Of a stretch of 64,000 bases of DNA, positions 1-11,654 are shown in pieces. Positions within the stretch are counted from its first letter, which is position 1, and every line of letters starts with the position of its first letter. The notes below the pieces were generated by a model. It made no database searches and was not told the origin of the DNA. It worked only from the letters and a program-made list of their open reading frames with translations. Source of the DNA: Nepenthes gracilis (taxonomy: Eukaryota > Streptophyta > Magnoliopsida > Caryophyllales > Nepenthaceae); NCBI GenBank assembly GCA_033239525.1, contig BSYO01000004.1:8461410-8525409 (forward strand), in the 5' to 3' direction. The translations under genes were made by a program, and so were the position numbers.

Positions 1-1647
1 AAACCAGGATTGGTATATGAACAATGATAATCAACTACAACCCCTTCTAAGCCTATCCTGTCATTTAATCCTGATCCGTCAGCACTGCCTAGAGAATTTC
101 TAGCTTTTAAATTTAGTCTACGACAATCTACTCAAATTTTTCGTTCGCCTAATTGGTATGGATTTTTGGCAGCATCTCCTAATGCTAATCTGAATTCTAT
201 TCCCATTCCCTCATACTTTTCCAAGGTTGTTAAACATGCACGTTGGCAAGAGGCGATAACTAAATAACTTTGGGCCCTTCGGGAGAATCAAACATGGGAT
301 GTTGTTCCTTGCCCTCCTTATGGTAAGGGTTTGGTTGTAAATGGAAATATTCTCTTAAGGTTTGCTTGGATGGAACTATTGATTGCTATATGGTCTACTT
401 GGTTGCCCTCGGTAATAAACAGGAGACATTTGCTCAATCATCTCTATTATTGCCATATAGGGATGCCCCTTTATTAAATGGTTGTTAAAAATGCTTTTTT
501 TTTTCATTGTGATCTTAAAGAAGGGATTTCTATTGTCTTGCTGTAGTCCTGTTTTCCACCATCTCTTTAGATGTATGTAAATTGAGAAAATCTTTATACA
601 GGTTGAAACAAGCTCATCGAGCATGGTTTGATAAATTTCGTTCTACTTTGCTTCGTTTTTTATTTATGCAAAGTCAGTATAACTCATCTCTTTTCTTCCG
701 CAATATATCTACAGTATTGTTCTTCTTCTTGTTTACGTTAGTGATATTGTAATAATTGCAACGGTCTCTGCCTTGATCACTAATTTGCAGCATCATCTTC
801 ATGCTTCATTTCATATGAAAGATCTCAGCTATCTTACATACTTCTTGTAATAGAAGTTCGTAAGGATTCTATAATTGTCTTCTTGAATCAGCATAAGTAA
901 ACTCGAGATTTGATTAGTTTAGCTAGCCTTCAAGATACCTCTCTTGTGGATACCCCTTTGGAAATCAATGTCAAATATTGCAGGGATGAGAGTAATTTCC
1001 TTTCTAATCCTACTATTTTTTAACAACTAGTGCGCAATTTGAACTATTTGACTATTACTCGATCAGATATATCTTTCGTTATTCAGCAAGTTAGTCTCTC
1101 GTCATCTACATTTAGTTGTTTTTCATCGCATCATTCATTATCTTCATGGGATACGGTTTGTTCTTATTTTTGGCTCATCTTTTCGGCTGGTGGGATATAA
1201 TGATGCCAATTGCACATGATCCCTGGATACATGATGGATTGGTACACTTTCTTGAAAATTCTTTTGTCCCATGGAAAAGTAAGAAGTAAGAGCGAGTTTT
1301 CAATTCCTCCATTGAATGTGAATATCGCGTGATGTCTACTGCTTGTTCTGAAATGGTTTGGCTTCGTGGGCTTTTGGTGGAGTTTGGATTTCCCTTATTT
1401 GATCCCACTCCTCTCCATTACATAATACTAGTGTCGTTTAGATTGTTACTTATCCTATTTATTATGAGCATACAAAGCATATCAATGTGGACTATCATTA
1501 CGTACGAGAAGCATTGAACAATGGTGTACTTTTTCTCATATCTCTAATGATCTACAAATTGCCGATATATTTGCCAAGTCTATGGAAACATTAATTTTTT
1601 TTGAACAAATTATTACTTCTTAATCAAGTAGTATCAATTTGAGGGGG
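1..1647 (+). pseudogene. Decayed Ty1/copia retrotransposon pol (reverse transcriptase and RNase H)
   Basis: Broken reading frames together spell a copia polyprotein. Around 205-300 one reads SYFSKVVKHARWQEAI and then LWALRENQTWDVVPCPP, the usual start of the copia reverse transcriptase region. At about 365-420 comes DGTID...LVALGNKQE. At 725-760 the catalytic box reads YVSDIVI where intact elements have YVDD, so one catalytic Asp is lost. At 785-850 is LHASFHMKDLSYLTYFL. Near 1335-1385 is TACSEMVWLRGLLVEFGF and near 1550-1585 NDLQIADIFAKSM, both from the RNase H end of copia pol. Many stops and frameshifts separate the pieces. The 5' part lies beyond the window edge. Family is clear; the element is dead. 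Confidence 0.88.
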
Positions 1648-1860
1648 TGTAAGTAATGAAGGCAATTGATCTATTCATTGTGTAATCATTGTAATTATTC
1701 CTTAAACATATTATAATTATTGCTTTCCTAGGTTAGGAGATGAATTGATTTAATGGGTGATTTCTAGGCTTGTTATATGCTTTGTAATTTGTAAATAATA
1801 AAAAATATCCTCATAGTGGAGGGCATCTGAATGACTAGGGAACTCTTAATCATGATGTGT
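1648..1860 (+). repeat. Start of the 3' LTR of the copia remnant
   Basis: A purine-rich tract (TTGAGGGGG, 1639-1647) lies just after the end of the decayed pol frame, where copia elements carry their polypurine tract. The LTR should therefore start at TGTAAGTAATG (1648). I could not find a clean CA end or target duplication, so the right border is approximate and the LTR may be truncated. Confidence 0.55.
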
Positions 1861-2039
1861 TTAGACCATTTATAAATACAAAAAGAAAATATGTATAAAC
1901 AAAATATGTATGATTACACAATACATGTAAATTGTATTTTCTTAAGATAATGAAACAATTTTAGCAAATGCAATTAGCACCAAAATAAATCTAATACAAT
2001 AACGAAATATAATAAACAGATTTTGGTGACGAAAAAAAA

Positions 2040-2880
2040 TTTTGAAAACCAATTAGTTTTTGAGTAAAACCTTTCTGGTTTATCTAGCCAATGAAAGTAA
2101 TGCAATATGACAGTAAACTTATAATTTGAGTAGTATAAACGTACTAAACCTTAGTTGATTTATTCCTGACTCGTGACCCCTACCAAGGAACTTTTTGAAT
2201 TTGCTCATAATAGTGAAACCAGATAGCTTCCATTCCTCTTATCAAATTTACTTCACTTGCTATTGAATTTTTACACATAACTGGGATCCAATATCCACGC
2301 CATCAACACCACATGAAGGTTTGCAAGTTGGAACTAATGTACAAACAATAAAAAAAGATTGGGTGAGAAGCTATTGACAATTTTATATTTAGGCAATGGT
2401 TTGATTTTCTCAAGCAATGAATCTATTTTTCTTAGACAATGAGAGTACAAGGGTTTGCATCCAATTTTCTACTGCTTTTGTGAAAAGAATGGAGGTATTT
2501 ATAGAGTAGGTTGAAAATATGTCAAAAATCTCACATATGAAAAAGTAGTACCCCAGTACTCATACGCTGCACAGGCGTACTTCAGGCGCAAAGGCACTTG
2601 CAAGGTAACGCCACGAGCACTACATAGGCGCTCATCAGTCGTCGGCATTTTAGATAAGCTGCGCTCATGTGCGACATAAACACCTATTAGTTACGGCCAT
2701 TATGGACCAATTTCGTTCATACACAACATAGATGCTTATGAAGTGTTGGGTGTTTTAAACAAAATACGCTCATGTGTTGGGCAATGGGCGTTTTAGACCA
2801 AATGTGTTCATGTGCAGAACATGCATGCATTAGATGATAGGACACTGGATGCTAGCCTTCATATGAACACAGTGTGCGTA
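2040..2880. repeat. Dispersed repeat R2, copy 1
   Basis: This stretch is recognisably similar to 29210-29535 joined to 31579-32240. The shared blocks include CTACCAAGGAACTTTTTGAA / CTACCAAATAACTTATTAAA, the run ending in CATCAACACCACA, and the block around TTGGGTGAGAAGCTATTGAC. Its right part (2560-2870) holds degenerate units with GCTCATGTGCG and GGCGTTTTAGAC, also seen in the second copy. No protein is encoded. An old LTR is the likeliest identity, but no termini could be fixed. Confidence 0.6.
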
Positions 2881-3167
2881 ATCTTTATTGATGTTTGTGA
2901 GTCCTCTAGCTCACTTATTTTCCTAGACACAGAATGTACCCATATAAGATATTCCTTATAGCATTGAGTATTCAAGCTACTTGACGATTGTAGCTTGGTT
3001 TAGTGCACAAGCCTCTCATACGGTGGGATTAAGTGAGGATCAAATGTACCCAACTTCACTCCCCCTACTGCTGAGGAGGTTTTCCATGGTTTCAACCTAT
3101 GACACTTCGAAGATGTTCATAAAAACTTCCATCATATGGATTTTCATCATAATTACAATAACCCCGG

Positions 3168-3210
3168 CCCCCCCCCCCCCCCCCCACAAAAAAAAAAAAA
3201 AAAAAAAAAA
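3168..3210. repeat. Poly(C)-poly(A) homopolymer junction
   Basis: A run of about 18 C is followed after two bases by a run of more than 20 A. Similar T/G or C/A junctions occur at 27634-27665 and 42933-42953. Run lengths in such tracts are often wrong in assemblies. The stretch between here and 4079 shows nothing else I can name. Confidence 0.8.
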
Positions 3211-4079
3211 CAGAGAAACAGAAATAAATAACCTACCCTTCAAAAATATAAAGTCTATGCACCAAGAACATGCCTCACATCCTGAGGTGCAATTTAGATC
3301 TGACATCATTTTTGGGATGTGGAACAACTTTTTGGTCATTTTATTGAAAATCTTAAGGCTGGCCTTATTATGCCATTTGGTTGGTAATTAAACTATAGGT
3401 GTTGAAATTGACATGGTAAAATATCAAAAATAGTCTCAATTTTTTTTCACTTTTTTACCAATTTTATTCTTAACTTTCATTTTAGTAATAATGTTATTTT
3501 ATAAAAAAGCTGGCAAATTTATTGTATTACACTTTTGTAGTTTTTCCACATGGTGCATGTACTAATATATGAGTTGGAATGTGGTCAATTGCTGGGTATT
3601 AAAATAAAAGCTGAGTATAAAATTGGGGAAAATAAAAGTAGAAAATAAGTTGGATTAAAAGAGAACAACTGAGATCTGCAAATGAAAATTTGAAAGAAAT
3701 GGCATGGAGGTGATATGATTTAGTCATTTCTCATTAGTCAATTTCTTAGCCTAAAATTTTACTGTAATTAGTCAACAATATAAAATTCTGTTTGGCATTA
3801 TGCTTTAGAGATTTCTGGATGCATAGTTAATTATCACTAAGTATTGAGGCCTCTGTTTCTTTGAAAAATTGCCCTTGATATTAGTAGTTTACAAACAGAC
3901 TTGACTTATATTGCTGAAGAACATTGAAATCAAACATTTGCATTCAGTTTATTTGTCATTTTCCATTCTGTGTTCCACTTTTGGTCAGCGCTGCTCCAAA
4001 AATGTACATTAAAAAAAAAAAAAGATTACTTGGGAGGAAATAATTACATTATGATTTCATTTTGACATGTGTCTTTCAG

Positions 4080-5210
4080 ATTCTCAATGTCTATCTTTTT
4101 GAATACGATAGTGGGGGAAGGTATTGGCCTATCATCCATAACACAACAATATTCTCACTGCTGCTGGGACAAATTATAGCTGTGGGTCTCTTTGTATTGA
4201 AGCAGTCACCAGTCTGCTTAGGCTTCACCAGTGTGTTGATTGGATCGACAGTTTTATTCAACGAATACTGCAGGCGGAGATTTCATCCAGTATTTAGGTA
4301 CATTGCTGCACAGGTAAACATGAAAAAACAAGTGTCTCTGCAAACTGGGCCACCGAAAAGCAATTGCTGACTGCATTGTTTTGCTTCCCCACAGGTTCTT
4401 ATTGAGATGGATCAGCAGGATGATCAAAGTCGGACAGAAGAGATATACCAACAGCTTTATCGTTCGTACTGTCAACTTGAATGGATCACTTATGAGTCCA
4501 GTAAATCAAGATTCTCAGGCAACTCTGACAATGGGGGCTGCATCAGACAAACAGAGGGCACCGAGCCAGGTTTGTTTCACCCTATGTTCCATATTCTGCC
4601 TCTCCGAAGGGCAAATGCCCTTAAAAACCCAATCTTTTATAGAAATGAGGCATTAGATTTGCATTAGGGCTTTCCTATACTAACAACCCATCAACAACTC
4701 TCTTTACTTTAACAAACATAAAATTTGGAACCAAACAACCGGTTCAATGGTTAGACTATCTTCTACTTCTAGAATCAATTACCAATACTGATTGGAGTCA
4801 TCAACCTTTGAAGATAAAGTTATTATTAAGTGAACTTTTCATATGGAAATCTTACTTCCAATTCATTTCCAAAACAGGAGACTGTGAACAAAATAAGATT
4901 AATAGCATAAAATGAGGTGCAATGAAATCAAATAGGTCCTCTGGGGAGTAAAGAAGAGAAGATTATTATAGATTTTATATTTGTGATAAATGTTTTTTTT
5001 TTTTAAGAATGAAAATAACTTGATGGATTGTTAGGATAGTGTTTCTCTTTACACGAGGACTCATCTGTATAGTTCAGTGCAAATCAAACATCCCAATCAT
5101 TGGTTCTTACATAATCTTGGGCATGTGATAACATCACCCTCTCTGAACCAGACTATATTTATGACTGTCGACTTACAGGAAAGGAATCTGTTCCTGGAAA
5201 CCCATCGTGA
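4080..5210 (+). CDS. OSCA/CSC1-like membrane channel, C-terminal exons only (RXW8-type)
   Basis: Two good exons read through the end of the RSN1_7TM (DUF221) domain. Exon A is 4080-4313 (acceptor TCTTTCAG, donor CAG|GTAAAC). It contains YDSGGRYWPIIHNTTIFS, two hydrophobic segments, and LFNEYCRRRFHPVF, the signature end of the plant CSC1/OSCA family. Exon B is 4395-4569 (acceptor CCCCACAG, donor CCAG|GTTTGT) and begins VLIEMDQQDDQS, matching the soluble tail of the RXW8 subgroup. A plausible last exon at 5179-5210 (acceptor CTTACAG) gives KESVPGNPS and a TGA. Family members are osmosensitive, Ca2+-permeable channels with about ten membrane segments and 700-800 residues. Only about 145 residues are here. 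The 5' exons may lie left of the window, with the copia and R2 material in a long intron, or be lost. Exon C is less certain than A and B. Confidence 0.75.
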
Positions 5211-7129
5211 GAGGTAAATTGCCCAACGGAAAGAGTAGAAACTATCAGGTTGAAGGTTAGGATGATTACTTAATTCAGTTAGTGATCTCCTTGTTTCAAC
5301 AATGGCTGCTGGGCCAAAAAGAAGTGTTGACAGTCAGGCATCTGGGAAACATGTCATGGTTTGCTCAGAGGAGTTTACTAGGACTTCCAACTCCCAAATA
5401 TCGATGCTTGAGGTGCATTTGGAGGAGGTGTTGTGAACTTCCTTCCCCTTCCTCCATTATCTATCGAACTTCTAGTTTTTTTTCAGGTTCGATAAAATTC
5501 CGAGCCCCTACTGATCAGTTATGAAAGAATGTGTTTGGACAGGGTAAATATAAAACAATTGGTATTTTCCAATATGACTGTAATCCACTGCAACTTTATT
5601 ATAAAATCCGAAGATCACTGTTCCTGTTTGACTGAATTGTTTAGTATTTAGATATCCCCTTCGAAAGAAAGAGGGGTGGTTGATTCGTTCTCCCATTTTA
5701 TAGCTCAAGCTAGAAAAGCCATCACACTGTTTTTCTTATTTGTAGCTGTTTGAGTTGTCCTATATTTACAATGATGTGGATTTTATTATTATTGTCAAAA
5801 TCAAAATTATTCAAACTGAAATGACCAAGTCTTCACCGACGGAGAATAAAAAAATTAGAGGATTCCAACCAAATTCAATCTTGAGCACAAGAAATAATAT
5901 TCACATATTCACACGTATGCCTATTTTTATCCAAATTGCTTGAATTGGTGTGAAGAGATAGGAGAGAAAAATTAAAATAAAGTGAAATTCAAACACCTAT
6001 TTTTTTTATAACTTAAGTACAATTAGGTGTCTAAATGATTATATTACTCTAATCTTATACCATAATGCTATTGTGATGCAAACTGAGATGGTGATATGAA
6101 GATGGGGCAACACTTGTTTTGGACCACGCAGAGAATTTCTTGGACAAAGTAAAGGGTCGTCCTGGGCATGACAAGTTAATCCATTGAGGCTGACCTAAAT
6201 CAATTCAGATCCCAATAAAACTTGCTGAATTCTCCATTCCCCTTCTGGACTCTGTCAGGACTTTCCAATCAAATATGTGAACAAATTATATTTTGATGAA
6301 TGTATATAGAAATTACTGGCTGCTGTTAGATATATAGTCGTCTAGTCTAAGGGCAATTGCCCATGGCAGTCCCCTTCTAGAAAGAGCCTTTCTGTGAAGG
6401 AAAAATTAAATTATGCATTACTTGTGTTTGTGCGTGTGCCACACTAATCAATTGTTAAAATAATGATATCAGGATGAGATTCTTTTAAGTAAATTTCTTA
6501 TGTTGTCCATCCATTAATATTACCTGGTAAAATAAGAATAGATATATTAATGATTGTTATGTTATTTTAAATGTGCCCTAAGAATATCTACAAGTGCCCC
6601 CAAAAACGTTTTTCTTATAAAAAATACATATATCCATCATATGTCTGAGTAACTAGGCAAATTCGATATACTTCTCAATTAATTATATTTTAAATAATTA
6701 ATGATATCATAAGATGATATGGTGTTACTATGCATTGAACAACCCCCAGTTGATTTGATACGGAGAGCAAAGAAGAAGAATTTAGGTAAGAAAATTTAAC
6801 GATTAAAATTCAAACATTAAAAAATATTTTTAATAATAAAATTTTTATATATTAAATTTAATATTTAATAAATGTAAATATCATAAAAATTTTTAAAGAT
6901 AATTATTTTAAATATTTTTATTTTTTAAAAATGAAAAAAGTAGGCCGTGCTTCAGGATCCCAAAATCTATTTACCCTTCCCGTTGATGAAAAAAAAAAAG
7001 TCACTTTCTTAACAAGTGAGCAAAAACAAAATCTCACAGTTTTTCCCAAATGTAAACATTTAGAGATGACACCAAAGATGGCATTCTACTACTACAATCT
7101 TCTTCAGTAGAAAAGAAAGCAGCACTTTC
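5211..7129. other. Intergenic stretch between convergent genes
   Basis: Mostly AT-rich sequence. A short open frame at 5302-5436 (+) reads MAAGPKRSVDSQ... to LEVHLEEVL. It has coding-like composition but matches nothing I know; it could be a further exon or 3' sequence of the OSCA-like gene. From about 6500 to 6950 the sequence is AT-rich with nothing recognisable. The 3' UTR of the minus-strand gene ending at 7130 probably occupies the last 100-200 bases. Confidence 0.4.
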
Positions 7130-9303
7130 TTAACACACGTCGTGCTTTTCCTCGAGCAAACCTCTCCACCACAGCCACAAAATTTGCATCAACCCCCCAT
7201 TAGCCACATGCAGCAGAAGCACCCGTCCTTGGCCAGCTAAAGACGTTGTGATCATCTTAAGAACCACACAAAAGCAACCAATGCCTACAAGATGCCAGCT
7301 CAAATCCTTCACCTGCATTATAACGCCCACACAGTCACCGGTTTTGAGGAGGATAAGAAGAATTCAGAAGAAGATAATACCTCCGAGTTAGGAAACAGCT
7401 CTCGGGATGTCTCTGCCATCCAATCAGTCAACAAGCAACCCAGAAGAAGACCCAAGGGCACCACTAATTCTCGGTTTCGAGACACGGCGAATGTGAAATC
7501 CAAGACGAAGCTAAAGGCAAACCAGGCGATAAAAGACCATTTAAAGGCCTTCTGGGATAGGAAAAGCAGTCGTCCTAGGAATACATCTGCTGCTTTCTTC
7601 CATGGATAGTCTCTTAGTGAATCAGGAACCCATTTCCATAGGCATTCCTTCGCTATATCAACTTGCACCTTGACTTTATCAGGTATCCGAAATTCCGCAG
7701 TGGGTAGTTTCTTAGTGTTGATGTATGAGATCTTCTGATTTCCAGCACGAAAGAGTAAATGAGGTCGTTTTGAAAATGGGCAGGAGTTCAACAATTTGCT
7801 CTGTTGGAAACCGAGAATGCAACAATGTCAGTAGCACTGAATGCAAATAACTTTCAGAAATAAGAGGGACTCAGAGAATGTTCTCTTAGTGCACTAAGCC
7901 TTCCAGTGTATACCATGATATTTTTTATCTTCCATTGTTCATACATTTCAAGTGTTAGGTCAAGAAGTCCACATATGATTCTGTAATAACCTTAAAAATT
8001 AGCGGGCTAACTATTTTAGGCATAAGAAATTCCCTAAAGTTATAATACAAGAACCATCCAGGAAAGCAAAATCTAGGGTTGTAATACCATGATAATAAAC
8101 CGAACAAACCAATTTGACCTTTTTTCTTTTCCTTTTGTGATGTTCTGGTTTCCTCTTTATGGTTTTTAGTTCGTGTTCAAATGCTATACTAGAGAATGAA
8201 TATTGCCTAATAGTGAGGTTATCAATTGCCACAGAGATTATAAGTTCAAACTTTCAAAAATAATGTCCCAACAAAGCATAATCAAAATAGCATATATCTA
8301 ATCATCCTCTAAATCTACAAAATCTCGTACATTAGGCCCATAAATGAAAATATTATCTGATATATATTGGTTTTAGGTATCCTCAGTATCGATATTTTCT
8401 AATACCCCGTAATATTGCAATATGTTATCGTATATATAGGTTGATATCTTCCGATCAGCTTACAATTTTTAATTTTTTTTCTAATATACTTGATATTATT
8501 ACATACTGTCCGATATGTTTGATACAGACATGGCCACGACTAATATCAATATCAAAATTTTTATCCATTATTAGGCCACTTTTTTTTTAATTATTTCCAA
8601 TATCACATTCATGGTATTTTAGTGACACCCGATTAATTGCCTGTTGAAACAACAGTTCTTACTGATCAGAAAGGGGAGAAAGAGAACGCAAAGTTTATCA
8701 TTAGTGTACCATCCAGTCCTCCAACATGATGCTTAATTCAAAAGCTACTATAACGATAACAGAAACAGTGCAACATTTGCAATTTCATTCTCATCTTTTC
8801 GTACTGAGCTAATTTGATCCTCATCTTTAATTTAATTTAGTTTTGTAATAATATTGATTTAGTTTTTCTAATTAAGATTTTTTTCTTTGAAAATTAATAA
8901 TACATCCCAACTCCTAATTAGCATTCAATAATAATAATAACATAGCATACTCAATTCTTATCAATGTTCTATAAACAAAATTTAAGGCCAATTTTACGTC
9001 AGATTATAACCTATCTAATAAGAAAATTCGGAAAATGCATTAAGTTTTTATAATTATGAAATAAAATTATCAAATAAAACATATTTAACAAATTTTCCAT
9101 TATCAAAGTTAAGAAAGAAAAAAAAAATAAAACTAGATCTTGCTGCACAACATAAAAGTTAAACCAGAGACAATTAAGCAATATTTCAGAAGCAAATGAA
9201 ACAGAAGATAAAAGTCACAGAAATCGAAGACAAATATCTCCATTCAGCAAAGGAAATGAACCTGAAACGATAAGGAGGAAACCGCAGTAGCCAGCACCGC
9301 CAT
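7130..9303 (-). CDS. Predicted plastid-targeted multi-pass membrane protein, family not recognised
   Basis: Three exons join in frame into 214 residues. Exon 1 is 9262-9303 (MAVLATAVSSLSFQ, donor CAG|GTTCAT). Exon 2 is 7381-7800 (acceptor CCAACAG, donor GAG|GTATTA). Exon 3 is 7130-7312 (acceptor ATGCAG, ends HDVC and stop). Both introns are phase 0; intron 1 is 1461 bp and intron 2 only 68 bp. The N-terminus is rich in Ala, Ser, Lys and Arg with almost no acidic residues for about 45 residues, like a chloroplast transit peptide. A soluble stretch (VDIAKECLWKWVPDSLRDYP) follows. Then come about four hydrophobic segments, near residues 90-110, 115-135, 160-175 and 185-200. Without intron 2 the frame would appear shifted near 7330, so the splice model matters. 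The 5' UTR is GC-rich with GGC repeats. The product may be a plastid membrane assembly or transport factor, but no function is claimed. Confidence 0.72.
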
Positions 9304-10111
9304 ATACTCCCGCCGCCGCCGTCTTCGCCTTCGTTTTCCCCTTCTCTCTCCCCTCCTCGCTCTCCCCTCATCAGATCGACCTCCATCCGTCTCGAGCAGG
9401 TGGTTGAGGATTTAGGAAGGGCTTTCCATTTGTGGGCTGGACCGAATGTTTCTGGTCTACACTGATGGACCGCCATGGATCGGCCCACTTAGGTTGAATA
9501 AGCCCAACTGTAACTTCAATTTGTCTCGCTTGAATAGTTCCACTGGGCCTTCTTATTCAATACAGAATATAGTATTTACAAATTTAGATTGTTTGAATAT
9601 TCTTAGATCAGATTTTTACTAGTCCTATATTCTTAATATTAGAATAAATTTTTAAAATATAAAATAAATTTTAACTCTTTATTTTTTATTATTTAATCTT
9701 AATATTTAAAATAATCAGGAAGCTCTATTTATAATTAAAAAAAAAAAAAAACATAACAGATCTCACCTACATAGATATAGTCTAAGCCACGTTATGGCGA
9801 AACTTCACCTAACATCTATAAAGATTTGGAGAAATGGTTTGAGAAGCAATTGGCTCAACCCTAAGAATTTGAGACGAAGGTTAACACGCTCACGAGAATA
9901 CGGATTCTATTATTAATTAATCAATAATACTATACAATTTTCTTATTAAGAATATATACAAGTTGAAAAATATATATATATATATATATATAAATACTTT
10001 AAAATAAGTCACATCAACTATAAATAGAAAAAAATAACTATTAAATTTAATAGGATATCCGTTGTATAAAAATAATCCGTATAATTAATATACCTATTAT
10101 AAGTTTTAACG
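9304..10111. other. 5' UTR/promoter side of the minus-strand gene, then AT-rich spacer
   Basis: The first ~180 bases upstream of the ATG at 9303 are GC- and purine-rich on the minus strand (GGCGGCGGCGG, GGGGAGAGCGAGG) and fit a 5' UTR. An unrelated open frame crosses this part but is best explained by base composition. Beyond 9550 the sequence is AT-rich with a (TA)n tract at about 9969-9992. No gene is seen. Confidence 0.5.
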
Positions 10112-10520
10112 GTATATTTGGTTATTAGAATAAAATAATATAAAAATAATATAATTATTTTTAAGGAATAAAATAAGATGAGAATAGACTTAAAAATTTA
10201 TATTATCATATTTGGTTATTAGAATAAAATAAATTAAGAATTAGGATTTTAGTATTCAATATATAATAATAGTATAAAAATATGATAAAAATTAATAATA
10301 ATAATAATAATATAAGAATAATTATTCATTACATGTAAGGAATAAAGTGAGAATAAAAGATACCTAAGAATATGTGATATTTTTTATTTTTCAAGTTAAA
10401 AAAATAAATATTTTTTAAAAATATTTATTTTTTATCAAAAAAATAACTAAATAGTGAAATAAAGATTTTGCTATGAATAAGATAAAAATAAAATTTCTAT
10501 TCCTATTAATAAAATATGCA
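10112..10520. mobile_element. MITE-like element, copy 1
   Basis: The left end reads TATATTTGGTTATTAGAATA. The right end, reverse-complemented, reads GCATATTTTATTAATAGGAA. These form imperfect terminal inverted repeats around an AT-rich, non-coding interior with an (AAT)n run. The left end matches the inverted right end of the repeat at 33041-33445 (ACATTTAGTTATTGGAAT). No clean target duplication was found, so superfamily is unassigned and borders are approximate. Confidence 0.5.
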
Positions 10521-10894
10521 CTAAGGATTGCTTTTTCTCATTGAAAATATAATAAAAGACGACAATCACAACATGCATTTAGTCAAACATAGTTAAGGAA
10601 TAACTAAATATCCTTTTAATTTTAATTTTTTTTTAATCTTATTATGTATGTCTACATACTTTTTATCGGACAGTCACAGCTAAAAAATAAAAAAATATGC
10701 CCATTGGACAATTTTCAACAAGGCCTTAGATAAGTCTGACTTGTAGCGTTACAAACAATGCAACCCAACTATAAGCTACTCATTTAGGTTATTACAGTCA
10801 GATAAAAATAATTTAAATATCGTAAGTTTTTTTAATTTTATTTAAGAGATTAATTTCTATTACTCTATGTTTTAATTTACTAACAGGCGGGTCA
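10521..10894. other. AT-rich spacer
   Basis: No gene or recognisable repeat. It ends in the 5-bp GGTCA (10890-10894) that is duplicated on the far side of the solo LTR. Confidence 0.5.
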
Positions 10895-11654
10895 TGTTGG
10901 CACAAAAACGGAAGATACGGTGATCGGACGGATGGATCACTCGGACAGCAATAAAGCAGAACTCTCAGACGGGCGGCCAAAAGTAGAGAAAAATAAACGA
11001 GAGAAACACACACGAGATTTTTAACGTGGAAAGACCCTTCTTCAACAAAGAAAAAAACCATCAAAGAATATACTATAAATAATTGATTGTTTATAAGAAT
11101 GTTAGCTATATAAAACCCAAACAAAAGAAAATAATTACAAGTGTATATCACTCAATCTCTTTCTAAAAAAGTCTCTTTATCTATCTTTACAATAAGGCTT
11201 GCCCACAGCTCTCTCAAAGTATGCTCCAAGTGATTGCCTCTCACACTTCACGGCACACTAGACAAGTAAGGATACGAGCCTTTATATACACAAAGGGCCT
11301 AATGGCTGGCCTAGGGTGGCAGGATCGCGCCTCTTAAGCCCTCCATGGTAGGTACATGCTTGACATGCCAGAGTGGCAGGCCTAACACCGTTAGAAGTTA
11401 TAGTCGCCTCAACCTACAATCAGAGTAGGTCAATTGCTCATCTGTAAAACGTGGTTACAGCAGGCTTACGGAGAGAGAGAATTAACGCTTAGACTTTCAG
11501 AATCCTCGTCCATGTTTTCAGCCACCTCTCGGACATGTCTCCTTCAACGAGTCCTCGTCCATCTTGACAGGCTTCTCGGACCACTCTAAAAGTCCGCGTC
11601 CTTTTTCTCCTTTGAATCGGCGGACAAAGATACCACGAGGGAGTAACTCCAATA
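10895..11654 (-). repeat. Solo LTR of the TGTTGG family, copy 1
   Basis: The 760-bp unit starts TGTTGGCAC and ends ACTCCAATA (CA end decayed to TA). It is flanked on both sides by the 5-bp GGTCA (10890-10894 and 11655-11659), a perfect target duplication. Inside is the family hallmark TTTTTAACGTGGAAAGACCC followed by CTTCAACAAAG. Tandem GGAC/TCCG-rich units lie at 11495-11625. No internal domain or second LTR adjoins it, so it is a solo LTR left by recombination. Orientation is inferred from the full elements at 50.4 and 54.9 kb. Confidence 0.78.

Noticed and set aside
7318..7794. Apparent frameshift at about 7330 splitting a membrane protein into two frames
   Set aside because: A 68-bp intron (7313-7380) with GT-AG ends and phase 0 joins the frames without any frameshift.
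9186..9488. 100-codon minus-strand open frame near the GC-rich leader
   Set aside because: It overlaps exon 1 of the three-exon gene in another frame; its Gly/Glu-rich content comes from GGC and GGA repeats. The short frame MAVLATAVSSLSFQ fits the splice model and a transit peptide.
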